A stretch of 64,000 bases of DNA from Ziziphus jujuba (taxonomy: Eukaryota; Streptophyta; Magnoliopsida; Rosales; Rhamnaceae), in assembly GCF_031755915.1 (NCBI RefSeq), contig NC_083387.1, forward strand, positions 9,259,001 through 9,323,000, given 5' to 3'. Under the pieces are notes generated by a model that ran no database searches, had not been told where the DNA came from, and saw only the letters and a program-made list of their open reading frames with translations. Made by a program: the position numbers and the translations under genes. Each line of letters starts with the position of its first letter. Position 1 is the stretch's first letter. Positions 12,329 to 23,318 of this stretch are shown here, in pieces.

Positions 12329-12380
12329 ACCAACCAACCGCACCAACCACACAACCTCACCAACCACAGCCTCACCAACC
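12329..12380 (+). promoter_or_regulatory. Array of four ACCAACC (AC-element-like) motifs in U3
   Basis: ACCAACC occurs at 12329, 12342, 12359 and 12374, about 130-85 bases upstream of the TATA box. The same array is in the 3' LTR at +5142. ACCAACC matches the AC-II type element bound by R2R3-MYB factors that control phenylpropanoid and lignin genes, and MYB-driven LTR activity is known for the tobacco element Tto1. Function here is inferred. Confidence 0.55.
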
Positions 12381-12459
12381 ACAGCCACCATTGTTGACAG
12401 CCACCATTGTTGATCAACAATTGTGGGCTAAGATGTTGAAAAGTGTGGCCTTGTAAGCC

Positions 12460-12467
12460 TATAAATA
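12460..12467 (+). promoter_or_regulatory. LTR TATA box
   Basis: TATAAATA within CCTATAAATAGGC, the probable core promoter of the element. The 3' LTR copy is at 17602-17609 and points into the laccase on its antisense strand. Confidence 0.75.
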
Positions 12468-12755
12468 GGCTCCTTACCATTTCATGAAAACCAAGCCAAG
12501 AGAGCAATCTCAATCCTCCCAAGTGAGGAGAATTGAGAGAAAACTCCAAGAGAGAGAGTTGTTTAAGTTCCAGAGAGAACTTGAGAGAAGAGTGAGCAAT
12601 TCCAGAGAGAATTGGAGAGTGCAGAGAGAGGTTCCACGAGAGAATCCTCCATGAGAGAAGTTTTTATTTTTGTATTCTATTTTTAAGAGATTAATAGAAT
12701 TCTTTTATTTTCTTCTCATATTTCTTCTCTAAAGTGGTCAGAGAACCACAACAAG

Positions 12756-12767
12756 TGGTATCAGAGC
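12756..12767 (+). other. Primer binding site (initiator tRNA-Met)
   Basis: TGGTATCAGAGC, two bases after the LTR end, is complementary to the 3' end of plant initiator tRNA-Met. It is the standard primer site of Copia elements. Confidence 0.92.
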
Positions 12768-13013
12768 TCCTGGTTGAGAGCTTGGGTCCAAAATTTGAAG
12801 AAACAAAGCCATTGTTCTTCAAGTTGGTGTTTCGGAAAGTTGTTCAAATAATTAATTTGACAATCCCAGGTGAAAGTACCCGACGAGAGGAGAACAACGA
12901 AGTTCGCCGGAGAGAAAACGGACGTCCCACGCGCCCGCACGCGCCGACTGAAATTTTTCTGCAACTGTTCACGCGCCCACGCGCCGCACGCGCCGTCTGG
13001 AGGTTGAAGACGA

Positions 13014-13174
13014 CCACGTCAGCAGCCACGTCATCAGCCACGTCAGCAGCCACGTCAGCACACCTGCCACGTCATCTGCCACGCCAGCCGACACGTCATC
13101 TGCCACGTGTCGCCACGTCATCTGACACGTCATCTGCCACGTGGTGCCACGTCAGCACCATCTGCCACGTCAGC
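13014..13174. repeat. ACGTCA repeat array in the Copia leader
   Basis: Within about 160 bases I count ten copies of ACGTCA (TGACGT on the other strand), mostly as CCACGTCAT/CCACGTCAG, plus two CACGTG-type cores. TGACG is the as-1 core bound by TGA bZIP factors. The array lies in the untranslated leader, after the primer site and before the first gag ATG. Below it (13189-13320) is a looser ~30-bp repeat built on GGAAATTACGGAACAGCCC. Confidence 0.85.
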
Positions 13175-13408
13175 AATATTTTCTGAAATTACGGAACAGC
13201 CCCTGAAGTTTCGGAAATTACGGAACAGCCCTGAATTATTGGAAATTACAGAGTGACCCCTGTAGTTTTCTGAAATTACGTTTTGCCCCAAAATTTCTGG
13301 TAATTATATTTTGACCCCGGAAGAGTCAAGTCCACCATTTTCGGCCGTTCCGGACGCAACGGTTAACTCCGTTTTGCCAAATTCAGCTCCAGTTTTGGTC
13401 AAGCCATA

Positions 13409-16400
13409 ATGTCAATGGAAGAATCATCTTCGGGAGCTATGGTTAAGCTCACTGCCACAAATTATACACTTTGGAGACCTCGGATGGAAGATCTCCTCAA
13501 TTGTAAGGATCTGTTTGATCCTATAGAAGCTAAAGGCGAAAACCCCGATCCCAGCAAAGTAGCAGAATGGAAGAAATTAAACAAGAAAACGATCGGTCAG
13601 ATCAGGCAATGGATCGACCACAGTGTCTTCCATCATGTAGCGAAGGAAACGGATGCATATGCCCTCTGGACAAAATTGGAGGACATGTACCAGGCCAAGA
13701 CTGCTCGGAACAAAGCCCTGTTGCTTAAGCGATTGGTACATCTCACATTACAGAGTGGAACTTCTGTAGCCGAGCATACCAGTGAGTTCCAGAGCTTGGT
13801 AAATCAACTATCTGCTGTGGATTACCAACTAGGGGATGAGGATCAGGCCCTCCTACTTCTAAGCTCTCTTCCAGACAGTTGGGAGACATTGGTAGTCTCT
13901 CTCAGCAATTCGGCCCCGAATGGCAAACTTACTATGGCTATGGTTAAGGATGCCCTATTTAATGAAGAGGCCAGGAGAAAGGACATTGGCATGGATCAGT
14001 CACATGCCCTCGTCATAGAGAGAGGAAGACAGCAAAGAGGTGGTCGAGATAGGGGGAGAGGCAGGAGCAAGAGCAGAGGCAGATCTACAGATGGCAGAAA
14101 ATCATCGTATAAGTGCTATCATTGTGGCCTGGAGGGTCACATGAAGAAGAACTGCAGAAAGTTGTTGAGAGAGCAGAGACTCCAAGGTAATCAGCCGAAG
14201 AAGGATGGAGAGACACTAGTCACTTGTACAGGAGAAGTGGCGCTCTGCTCCACCGAAGAAGAGACATGCCTTCATATATCAACCCAAGATGTTGAGTGGG
14301 TAGTCGATACTGCAGCATCCTACCATGTCACTCCACACAGAGATTTCTTTAAAACGTATAAAGCAGGAGACTTTGGTACGGTAAAGATGGGAAATTCCAG
14401 TTTCGCAAAAATTATGGGAACTGGTGATATTCAGATAAAAACGAATGTTGGTTGTACAATCATTTTGAAGGATGTCCGTCATGTTCCAGATCTTCGGCTT
14501 AATCTACTTTCGGGAGTAGCTTTAGACAAGCAAGGCTATGACAACTACTTCAGCAAAGGCACATGGAAAATGACGAAAGGTGCCATAGTTGTCACCCGAG
14601 GACATATTTGTGGAACGTTGTACAAGACTCATGTGAAGATATGTGCAGACAGCCTCAATATTGCAGAAGGAGAGGCGTCTCAAAATCTGTGGCACCAGAG
14701 ACTCGGTCACATAAGTGAAAAAGGATTGTCCACTTTGGCAAGGAAGAAGCTTATCATTGTTTGCAAGGATGCTGCGCTAGATCCTTGTAATCACTGCTTG
14801 TTTGGTAAGCAACATAGAGTCTCCTTCAGTTTCTCTGCATCGAGAAAATCAGAGTTGCTTAGTCTGGTGCACTCTGATGTTTGTGGTCCCATGGAGGTGG
14901 AATCATTAGGTGGCAACAAGTATTTCCTGACCTTCATTGATGATGCTTCACGGAAGGTGTGGGTATATTTCTTGAAGACAAAGGACCAGGTACTGGATTA
15001 CTTCAAACTGTTTCATACCATGGTAGAGCGTGAAACAGGAAAGAAGCTGAAATGTCTCCGCTCAGATAATGGAGGCGAGTATACTTCCAAGGAGTTCGAT
15101 GCCTACTGCAGAAGACACGGCATTCGACATGAGAAGACGGTCCCTCGCACCCCACAACATAATGGAATAGCAGAAAGAATGAACCGAACCATTATGGAAA
15201 AGGTCAGAAGTATGCTCAGTATGGCTAAGCTGCCAAAGCCATTCTGGGGAGAAGCTGTTCGTGCCGCCTGTTACTTAATCAACAGATCACCGTCAGTACC
15301 GTTGAATTTTGAAATTCCGGAGAAAGTGTGGTCGGGTAAGATTCCCTCCTACTCTCATTTAAGAGTGTTTGGTTGTATAGCTTATGTACATGTATCCAAG
15401 GAGCTCAGACAGAAGCTCGATGCAAGATCTACTCCATGCATCTTTATAGGATATGGAGACGAAGAATTTGGATACAGGTTATGGGACCCGAAAACCAAGA
15501 AGGTTATTAGAAGCAGGGATGTAGTATTCCAAGAAAACCAGAAAATGGAAGACATTGAAAAGCCCAGAATGTCTCCTAATTATAGTTCTAGTGCCGAGAA
15601 TTTTTGTCCTAATCCAGCACCAGCACAAATAGCCACAGAGGATAATGAGGTGCATGAAGATATACCAGAAGCAGACCAGGAGGAAGAAGGGGATAATGAG
15701 CAGGGGGAGACTCAATCCTCTCAAGCAGCTGCAGGGCCATCACAGCGGTCAGATGATGGTACACCTCCTGAAACCAGTGGTTTACAAGTTCGGAGATCTG
15801 AGCGAGGCCGAATTCCATCAAAGAGATTTTCAGAATCTGAGTATATTCTGCTTACTGAAGAAGGGGAGCCAGAGAGTTTCCAGGAAGCTGTTTCTCATCA
15901 AGAGAAGGAAAAGTGGCTGCAAGCAATGCAAGATGAGATGGAATCCTTGCAGAAAAATCATACTTATGAGTTGGTTAAGCTTCCAACAGGAAAGAAGGCA
16001 CTAAAGAATAAATGGGTGTTCAAGCTCAAGAAAGATGGCAGCGGAAAGGTGGTGAAACACAAAGCCCGAATGGTGGTCAAAGGATTTCTTCAGAAGAAAG
16101 GAATTGACTTTGATGAGATTTTTTCACCAGTGGTAAAAATGACTTCAATTCGAGTCATTTTTGGTTTAGTAGCAAGTCTAAACCTAGAGCTTGAGCAGAT
16201 GGATGTGAAGACAGCATTTCTTCACGGTGATTTACATGAAGAAATCTACATGGAGCAGCCAGAAGGATTTGAGGTTTCAGGGAAAGAAAACCTCGTATGC
16301 AAGCTAAAGAAGAGCTTGTATGGCCTCAAGCAAGCACCAAGACAATGGTATAAGAAGTTTGACTCGTTTATGGTGAGTCAAGGCTATAAAAGGACTGCAG

Positions 16401-17420
16401 CAGACCAGTGTGTTTACATTCAAAAATTTTCAGGTGGAAACTTCATTGCACTTTTGCTATATGTGGACGACATGTTGATCGTTGGACAAGATGCAATGAA
16501 GATTAGTAAGCTGAAGAAAGAATTGTCTAAGTCTTTTGATATGAAAGACTTAGGACCAGCTCAACAAATTTTGGGAATGCAAATAATCCGAGACAGGAAG
16601 AAGAGAAGGTTATGGCTATCTCAAGAGAAGTATGTTGAACGGGTGATAAAGAGATTCAACATGGATAAAGCCAAACCGGTCAGCATTCCACTTGCAAATC
16701 ATTTTAAGTTGAGTAAGAGAATGTGCCCCTCATCCAAAGAAGAGATAGAGGAGATGGCTTCAGTACCATATTCTTCAGCGGTAGGAAGTCTGATGTATGC
16801 AATGGTGTGTACCAGACCAAGCTCATGCAGTAGGTGTTGTGAGCAGATTTCTTTCAAATCCTGGAAAGAAACACTGGGAAGCAGTCAAATGGATTCTCAG
16901 GTATCTTAAAGGTACATCGAAGCTGTGCTTGTGCTACGGGGGAGGTGACCCAATCTTAGAAGGCTATACAGATGCAGATATGGCCGGAGACCCTGATAAT
17001 AGAAAGTCTACATCAGGTTATCTCTACACTTTTGCAGGGGGAGCTGTGTCATGGCAGTCAAGATTGCAGAAGTGTGTTGCTTTATCCACTACTGAAGCAG
17101 AGTACATTGCCGCAGCGGAAGCGGGTAAGGAAATGTTGTGGTTAAAGCGTTTTCTCACAGAATTGGGCATCAAGCAAGAAGACTACAAGATACATTGTGA
17201 TAACCAAAGTGCCATGGATTTGAGCAAAAACTCAATGTATCATTCCCGTACAAAGCACATTGACATTCGCTATCATTGGATACGCGAAGTAATAGGTCAA
17301 CAGTTGCTGAAACTGTTGAAGATTCACACAAAAGAGAATCCAGCAGATATGCTAACAAAAGTTGTTGCTCAAGAGAAGCTGAAGCTATGCAGAGACATAG
17401 CTGGAATAGATGGCAGATGA
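13409..17420 (+). CDS. Copia gag-pol polyprotein, frameshifted before RNase H
   Basis: The frame opens at 13409 and runs 1166 codons to 16909; a second frame continues to 17420. Domains: UBN2-type GAG (about 10-200), Arg/Gly-rich linker, CCHC zinc knuckle CYHCGLEGHMKKNC (236-249), aspartic protease with VVDTAAS (Asp300; Tnt1 also has DTAAS, so this is not damage), integrase HH-CC (HQRLGH, CNHC) and DDE core (Asp490, Asp553, Glu590), RT with YVDD (1018-1021), and RNase H with STTEAEY in the second frame. At 16819/16820 the sequence reads ...ACCAGACCA-A-GCTCATGC. The family has a two-codon insert (Asp-Ile) between Pro and Ala, so about five bases are missing and the frame is lost. The RNase H half is otherwise intact. 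The element probably cannot make a full polyprotein by itself. Confidence 0.94.
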
Positions 17421-17439
17421 CCATCAGTTTTAAATGCGA

Positions 17440-17454
17440 CTGGAGGGGGAGAAT
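17440..17454 (+). other. Polypurine tract
   Basis: CTGGAGGGGGAGAAT lies directly before the 3' LTR. It is the expected plus-strand priming site for reverse transcription. Confidence 0.85.
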
Positions 17455-17895
17455 TGTGAAGTCCAGCCGCACCAACCAACCGCACCAACCACACAACCTC
17501 ACCAACCACAGCCTCACCAACCACAGCCACCATTGTTGACAGCCACCATTGTTGATCAACAATTGTGGGCTAAGATGTTGAAAAGTGTGGCCTTGTAAGC
17601 CTATAAATAGGCTCCTTACCATTTCATGAAAACCAAGCCAAGAGAGCAATCTCAATCCTCCCAAGTGAGGAGAATTGAGAGAAAACTCCAAGAGAGAGAG
17701 TTGTTTAAGTTCCAGAGAGAACTTGAGAGAAGAGTGAGCAATTCCAGAGAGAATTGGAGAGTGCAGAGAGAGGTTCCACGAGAGAATCCTCCATGAGAGA
17801 AGTTTTTATTTTTGTATTCTATTTTTAAGAGATTAATAGAATTCTTTTATTTTCTTCTCATATTTCTTCTCTAAAGTGGTCAGAAAACCACAACA
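17455..17895 (+). repeat. 3' LTR of the Copia element
   Basis: 441 bp, aligned without gaps to the 5' LTR with one substitution seen by eye, and followed directly by the AGGCA target duplication. Its promoter would drive transcription rightwards, antisense to laccase exons 5 to 1. Confidence 0.95.
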
Positions 17896-18384
17896 AGGCA
17901 TTGGTTGATTCCCAAACCAATAGTGTAGAAAAGGTGTCTGTCAACTTTGAGAGGTACAGTTGCTGGGAAAGCAGGGGAGTTCAAACTTCTAAGCTTTGAA
18001 TTATAGGTCAGAGCAAACTCTGTATCATCGGGAGCTGGGATTTGGGGAAGGATTGGAATCACAGAGTTTGGAATTCCTTTGTATTGAAGTATAGCCATGG
18101 CACTTTTGTTGTCGATGGAAAGTGGTGCGTCCATGAAAGGCCTAGCAGCCATGAAATATCTGCCAGGAGCTTGGTTGGTTTGGACAAGTACATTTGTGGT
18201 CTGTCCTGGTGCTATTAAAATTGCTTGGGTAGTAAATGGCTTCGTATACACTGCATCAATCTCTACCACCGTCATGTTATGTTCGGCGATGGCAAAGAAC
18301 AGCTCATCATTAAGTGCAGCATTGATAATTCTTAGTAGATAGGTCTTTCCCTGTTCAACTTCCAATGCAAAAGTATCTACCAAA

Positions 18385-18385
18385 A

Positions 18386-18425
<40 letters not shown>
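18385..18425. repeat. ~40-base poly(A)/poly(T) run in laccase intron 4
   Basis: A nearly pure A run (T on the laccase strand) ends about nine bases before the acceptor of the last laccase exon (exon start 18376). It acts in effect as the polypyrimidine tract. I see no target duplication around it. Confidence 0.85.
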
Positions 18426-18427
<2 letters not shown>

Positions 18428-19451
18428 ATTGAGAATGGGAAAAAAGGCTCATCTAATACTCAATAGATTGCAATGACGAAATGGGCTTTACGTTTTTCAG
18501 AACAAGGGGAGAGAGGTCCTGGCTTGCCATTAATGGTGTGTGCATCTGAAGTATTTGGAGGCAAACCCAATTTGTTTCCTTGCTTTACAACATCTTCAAC
18601 ATCGTTATTCCACCACTCTCCTATACACCAAGCAATTAAATTAATGCCTTTAATCAAATGTCCTAATTATATAATAAAGAAATGGAATATATATATAGAT
18701 ATATTACTTATAAAATATTTGGTGGGTCGATTAATGTGATTTACCTAAGAGAATATTAGCTTCCCTATAAGGTTGTGGAAAAGGGAAAAGAGTTCCTTGT
18801 TTGGGGAGGATGACAATTGCACCATAAACTGTGGCCCTTAGCCAAAAGATGTGGGCGTGCCACCAAAGTGTTCCTCTTTGTCCTGTTATATTAAAATCGT
18901 AGGTGTAACTTTTCCCAGTTTTAATAGGACACTGTGTGATATAAGCTGGTCCATCTGCCCACCCATTTCGATATTGCTTTAATCCATGCCTGCAAAATTA
19001 ACATCCACAAGATTAAGTACCAATGATTATTTTTTAATAAGTAGAACCAGTTAAATTCTTACTGCTATATATAGTTCCAATAAGGATTTCATACCAATGA
19101 ATGGACATGTTATATCTTGCATAGTTTGTAACATTAACCAAAACTCTATCTCCTTCTCTAGCATAAATTGTAGGTCCTGGAAACATCCCATTAACAGTAA
19201 CAATGGGCTTGGCATGGCATAGCCTACTAACATTCTTCACTTGTATCTGCAGGAAACAGAAGAATTGCGCAAAATCAATGTTACGTAATGTATAGGTACA
19301 TATATATAAACATAAATTGTGATTTGAACTTTGAAGTGCTTACATCGAACTGGTATTTCTTTAAAGCAGCTTTGACAGGAACTGAAAATAGCCCAAATAA
19401 GCAAAAACAGAGAAACAGACAATCCAAGCCATGAGTGTTGCCTTTTGCCAT

Positions 19452-19765
19452 TTTCAAAGCTTATAATTTGGAAAAAGGTAGAGAATGTCAAAGTTTGTTT
19501 GAATATGAGACTTGGGATGTCAAAGGCTGTTGGTTTTATAGGTAATACATAGAGCAGCTTAATAATTAGAATATTGTATATATGTTAGATGGCTGTCGTA
19601 TTGTCGAATTAGGTGGTGATGCCTGTAAAAGTTGTACATGAAAGCTTGTAAGCAAGATATAGATAAAGACATTCAAGTGTCTTAAGCCCAGTCTTGAGAA
19701 TGTACGTTAAAGATTGCTGCAAAATTCATGTTCTAGTAATAATATAAACTATATCTAAATTAGGG

Positions 19766-19802
<37 letters not shown>

Positions 19803-20182
19803 AAAGAATAAGACCTACGTAAAAATATAACCACTCAGATCTTTACCGTTAAGGAAAAGGGGTTGGTGGTTAATGTTATACAAGTATTAGCTAAAGGAAT
19901 TTTCTCCATCACAAACTTTATACCTTAGACTTGTTTGGTAATGTTTCGGGCACCTGATTTGGAACCATGTAGTGTAGTTCATTTCGGGTTTGTATTTGGA
20001 ATGTTTTTAGTTTGTGGGTGGCGTTTGGTCTTAGTTTTCCTTCTTTTTTTTAAAAAAAAAAAATTTGAAAAATATACAAATATAAAAGCATGGCTATGTA
20101 AATGTTTATTTTCAAAAGCTTTGTTAGACGATATGGAAATTTTATAAAAAGAAAATTTTTCCCTAAAAAGTCAAATTAAAAA

Positions 20183-20214
<32 letters not shown>

Positions 20215-21060
20215 TCATTTTTGTACATATTAGTATTGGAGAAAATTAAATTGGTAATACATTTATATCATTTAAATTTCAATAATATTATTTTGCATAA
20301 ATAGTAATTCACATTTACCATTGAATATGGTTTAATGGGGTAACAAGTCATTTATTCTTGGCCACTCAATAAAATTATTTTGTAAGATCTATATAGGATC
20401 TACATACTTTATTTTGATATTGTACAAAGTTGTAAAATTTTTGAATTATGTTGCTTGTTCAATTTATGTTACACATGATAAATGGTTGTTTCACAAATGA
20501 TATGATGTGATAGTAAATCCAACTATATGTTGTCTAAATATGCAGGCTTGCCATTTTAGAATAATTAACAAGATTTAATTGTCTTAATGATTAAATAATT
20601 TTAAAAATAAAATTTTAATTAAGAAAAATTGAGTAATTAAAATAAATTCTAATAATAATAAATTAAATAGTTTAGAATCTTATAGTTATATTTAAAGTTT
20701 TGTGAGATCTGGTCCATTTCAAATATTTAAGATATTTCAAATATATAAGTGATGAGCTTGTCAATATGCCTGTATTTTCGATTTGGAACTTTTTTTCCTT
20801 GTATTGCTTTAATGAATTCCATTTATATTGGTAAAGATTTAAAATTTTTCACTTTTTAAACCATGTGGAACATTGTATTCTTCTTCAATATTTGACATTT
20901 TTTATTAATAATAAAAATAATATTTGAATAATCGAATATTAAATTGATAAAATTCCAATTTATGGTCCAAACAATAATTTTAAATTCAGAAATGAAAGAT
21001 TTTATCATTTTAAAACTTATGTGATTAAACTCAGTTATTGTTATCTTAGACTGTTTTCCA
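19452..21060. other. Laccase 5' flank and AT-rich intergenic sequence
   Basis: Contains the presumed laccase promoter on the minus strand just beyond 19451, (TA)n runs at 19767-19800 and 20180-20210, and no coding frame I can support. Confidence 0.55.
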
Positions 21061-21384
21061 AAAAAACTAGCCGCCTGATGCTCTGTGCTTGCATTGGGCA
21101 GCAGAGAGTATCGTTGTAAACATTATATCTATCATTTCTAATTTTGACTGTATTTTTTTTGGTTGGGCACCAAGGAAGGCAAACAAGTTAGCACACACAA
21201 TGGCAAAATGGGCGGCTAAACAAGGTTTTAGTGGCTTAATTGACCCTCATTGGCTACCTCTCTCCTTTAGCGGGTGTGAGACTCGGGACAGTGCACCTTT
21301 GGAAACTCCCCGAGTCTAGGATATATTTCTTGTTTCATGTTTTTGTTTTAATGGAATCCCAATTTTAGCCAAAAAAAAAAAAAA
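21061..21384 (+). mobile_element. 5'-truncated LINE 3' end (RNase H-like tail plus poly-A)
   Basis: The frame 21089-21319 contains WAPRKANKLAHTMAKWAAKQ. This matches the C-terminal helix of the RNase H-like (RVT_3) domain found at the end of plant LINE ORF2 proteins (typical form WVPREANxxADxLAK). The stop is followed by about 50 bases of 3' UTR and an A14 tail (21371-21384), the structure expected of a 5'-truncated LINE insertion. I found no clean target duplication. Confidence 0.7.
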
Positions 21385-22223
21385 CAAAGAATGATACGGG
21401 GAGTTTGCCCCTTATTTATTTATTTATTTTTTAATGGGTGATAATTAAGGGGAGTTCTTGAAACCATAATTTTTCTCTTTTTTTGAGCGCTCAATTGATG
21501 TATAAGAGGATTTATAATACCCTAGTGATTAAGATGAACAAGCATATTATATTTGATACTGTAGTAGGTATGACTTTTGTGGCTCTCAAATCTTTTCGAG
21601 AAATTATTATATAGAGTAGATATCTCAACCAATTTTATGCCGAGAGAAAAGACAAATTAAAAAAATAACAATAATATTACCAAAAAAATTAAAAACAAAA
21701 TAAATATGTCCCTTGGACATTCATCCCTGACCATAAAATCCATTAATATTACTGTCAGCAATTTACAAAAGATTAATGTATTATTCATAGGTTTGATCTG
21801 GTCAAATGGTAAAAACATTTAAAATATACTTTTCAAATTCAATGACGAAACCTTTAACCTAAGGTAAAATTTCATCTCCTAGTAGTAATGAACTTAATAT
21901 GATTCACAAAAAATTAAAGAAATTAATACTAAAAAATTGGACCAAATAAATGTTTAGTAGTCGAGCGAGCTGGATTAAGATCATATAAATAGACCAATTG
22001 ATTTCTTGTCGGATGCTTGAGAACGCTGACCTAGCGGAGGTGACCCGCAAAACAGTCCATGACCACCAAATTCAGTTTTTTTTATCCTCGAGGATAGTTT
22101 TATTTATTTATTTATTTATGTATTTTTATAAATGTCCTTGGAAATAGTTTGAGGTTACAAGAGTATTTTTAATGGCATATGCACTTTTCTTATTGATATT
22201 TTTTGAGTTTAGCATTGATATAA

Positions 22224-23110
22224 GTTTTTCAATGATAAATGTCAATATCAAAGCTAAATTTTAATATTGGTTCTCCCATGTACATGCTAAAAAGTGACCT
22301 TAGTAAATTATAAATATTTATTGAATGATTATGGATCTACTTTTATTAATTAAAAAGTAAAATTATAATAAGTTAAATATTAAAAATTAAAATTATAATA
22401 ATTTAAACATTAAAGTAAAAGAAATAAAGTATAAAACGATAGTGAATCCTACAAACTTTATTATAACGGAATTCACTTTTAAAATTTGGCAATTGCATTA
22501 CTAAATTTCGTGTCATTAGAGAATTTAACAACTTCTCTTACGCCAAAATTTGGTGTTGCAACAGTAAATGTTATTTTGTCATTAGCATTTTAAAAATTTG
22601 GCATTAGCATGAGAGCATCTCAAATGCATTTTGCTGTTGATATTTCTAAATTTTGGCATTGATATATCTTCTCCAATGCTAAATGTCAATGTTAAAGCCA
22701 AATTTTGGTATTACATCTCCAATTGCATTAGGCAAAAATTAGCATTGACAAACATATATTTTATTTAATTATATTATTATATTGGGCTAGATCCCTCTTT
22801 CTTTAATTTTAACAATTAAAAATTTAAAATCTATACTATTTAATGATGTGGACCTCACAGATTTTATTGTAATATATGATCTATTATTAAAAAATGTCAA
22901 TTACATTTTTGATATCAAATTGACATAAAAGTACAATTGATATTTTTTGCAATGTGCCATCTGACAGCACGAAAACTATAATTATGCTATTTTTTGACGT
23001 TATAATGGAAAAAGGAAAAATATAATGTCATTGGACATACTTTAGGCTTTTAAATGGTAAATATCAATGCTAATGTCAAATTTTATCATTCATGCTCCAA
23101 TGACAAATTT
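22224..23110. repeat. Dispersed copies of a CAATGCTAAATGTCAA-type unit
   Basis: Related words of the form CAATG(C/A)TAAATGTCAAT followed by AAAGC(C/T)AAATTTT occur at about 22226, 22672 and 23056, among several AAATTTGGCATT variants in both orientations. They look like nested, diverged copies of a small repeat, possibly MITE-derived. Confidence 0.5.
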
Positions 23111-23182
23111 CATCACTCATGAAATTCACTTTTGGATTTTTTTTTACCAATTAAACATAAAATAATATTAATTAATTCATTA

Positions 23183-23318
23183 AATGATATGAGATTTACA
23201 TGCCTTATAAAAATGGAACCCAATGTTAAATTTTACCAATTGTAAATTTGAATGATATGAGATTTACATACCTTATAAAAATGGAATCCAATTTTAAATT
23301 TTACCAATTGTAAATTTG
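23183..23318. repeat. 68-bp tandem duplication
   Basis: AATGATATGAGATTTACAT and the bases after it, through TTTTACCAATTGTAAATTTG, occur at 23183 and 23251 with a few substitutions. Confidence 0.9.

Larger units (their letters stand above)
12313..12753 (+). repeat. 5' LTR of the Copia element
   Basis: 441 bp, TG...CA ends. Read side by side with the 3' LTR I see one difference (GAGAACC here, GAAAACC there). U3 holds a CACCAACC repeat array, a 16-base palindrome centred on TTGATCAA (12406-12421) and a TATA box at 12460-12467. Confidence 0.95.
12308..17900 (+). mobile_element. Full-length Ty1/Copia retrotransposon, Tnt1-like (Tork lineage)
   Basis: The coordinates include the 5-bp target duplication AGGCA at 12308-12312 and 17896-17900; the element itself is 12313-17895. 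It begins TGTGAAG and ends CAACA. It has two 441-bp LTRs, a tRNA-Met-type primer binding site, a 655-base leader, one long gag-pol frame in the order GAG, protease, integrase, RT, RNase H, and a polypurine tract. Domain order and the detailed protein resemblance to tobacco Tnt1 place it in that group of Copia elements. It is inserted antisense to the laccase it interrupts. The near-identity of the LTRs indicates a very recent insertion, yet the coding frame carries a frameshift. Confidence 0.96.
11734..19451 (-). pseudogene. LAC: Laccase gene interrupted by a Copia retrotransposon
   Basis: Exons: 19344-19451 (signal peptide, 36 codons), 19095-19246, 18745-18989, 18492-18620, and a last exon split into 17901-18376 and 11734-12312. 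All introns are GT-AG with matching phases. Without the element and one copy of the AGGCA duplication, the coding length is 1689 nt (562 aa), which is typical. All four copper signatures are present: HWHG (about residue 88), [30 protein letters not shown], and [14 protein letters not shown] (His-Cys-His about 525-527). Plant laccases are secreted blue multicopper oxidases that oxidise monolignols or flavonoids in the apoplast. The element lies after residue 370. The interrupted frame would read about six residues into the LTR and stop, giving roughly 376 aa without the third and fourth copper motifs. No other lesion is visible, so the insertion alone explains loss of function and must be recent. 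Confidence 0.93.

Noticed and set aside
12734..13186. 150-codon frame in the Copia leader (Arg/Thr/Ser-rich)
   Set aside because: It is the translation of the ACGTCA repeat array upstream of the true gag start.
14304..14321. Protease motif reads DTAAS rather than DTGAS, suggesting a dead protease
   Set aside because: Tnt1, an active element, has the same DTAAS motif, so this is normal for the lineage.
18097..18342. Plus-strand frame over laccase exon 5
   Set aside because: Shadow of the laccase coding strand.
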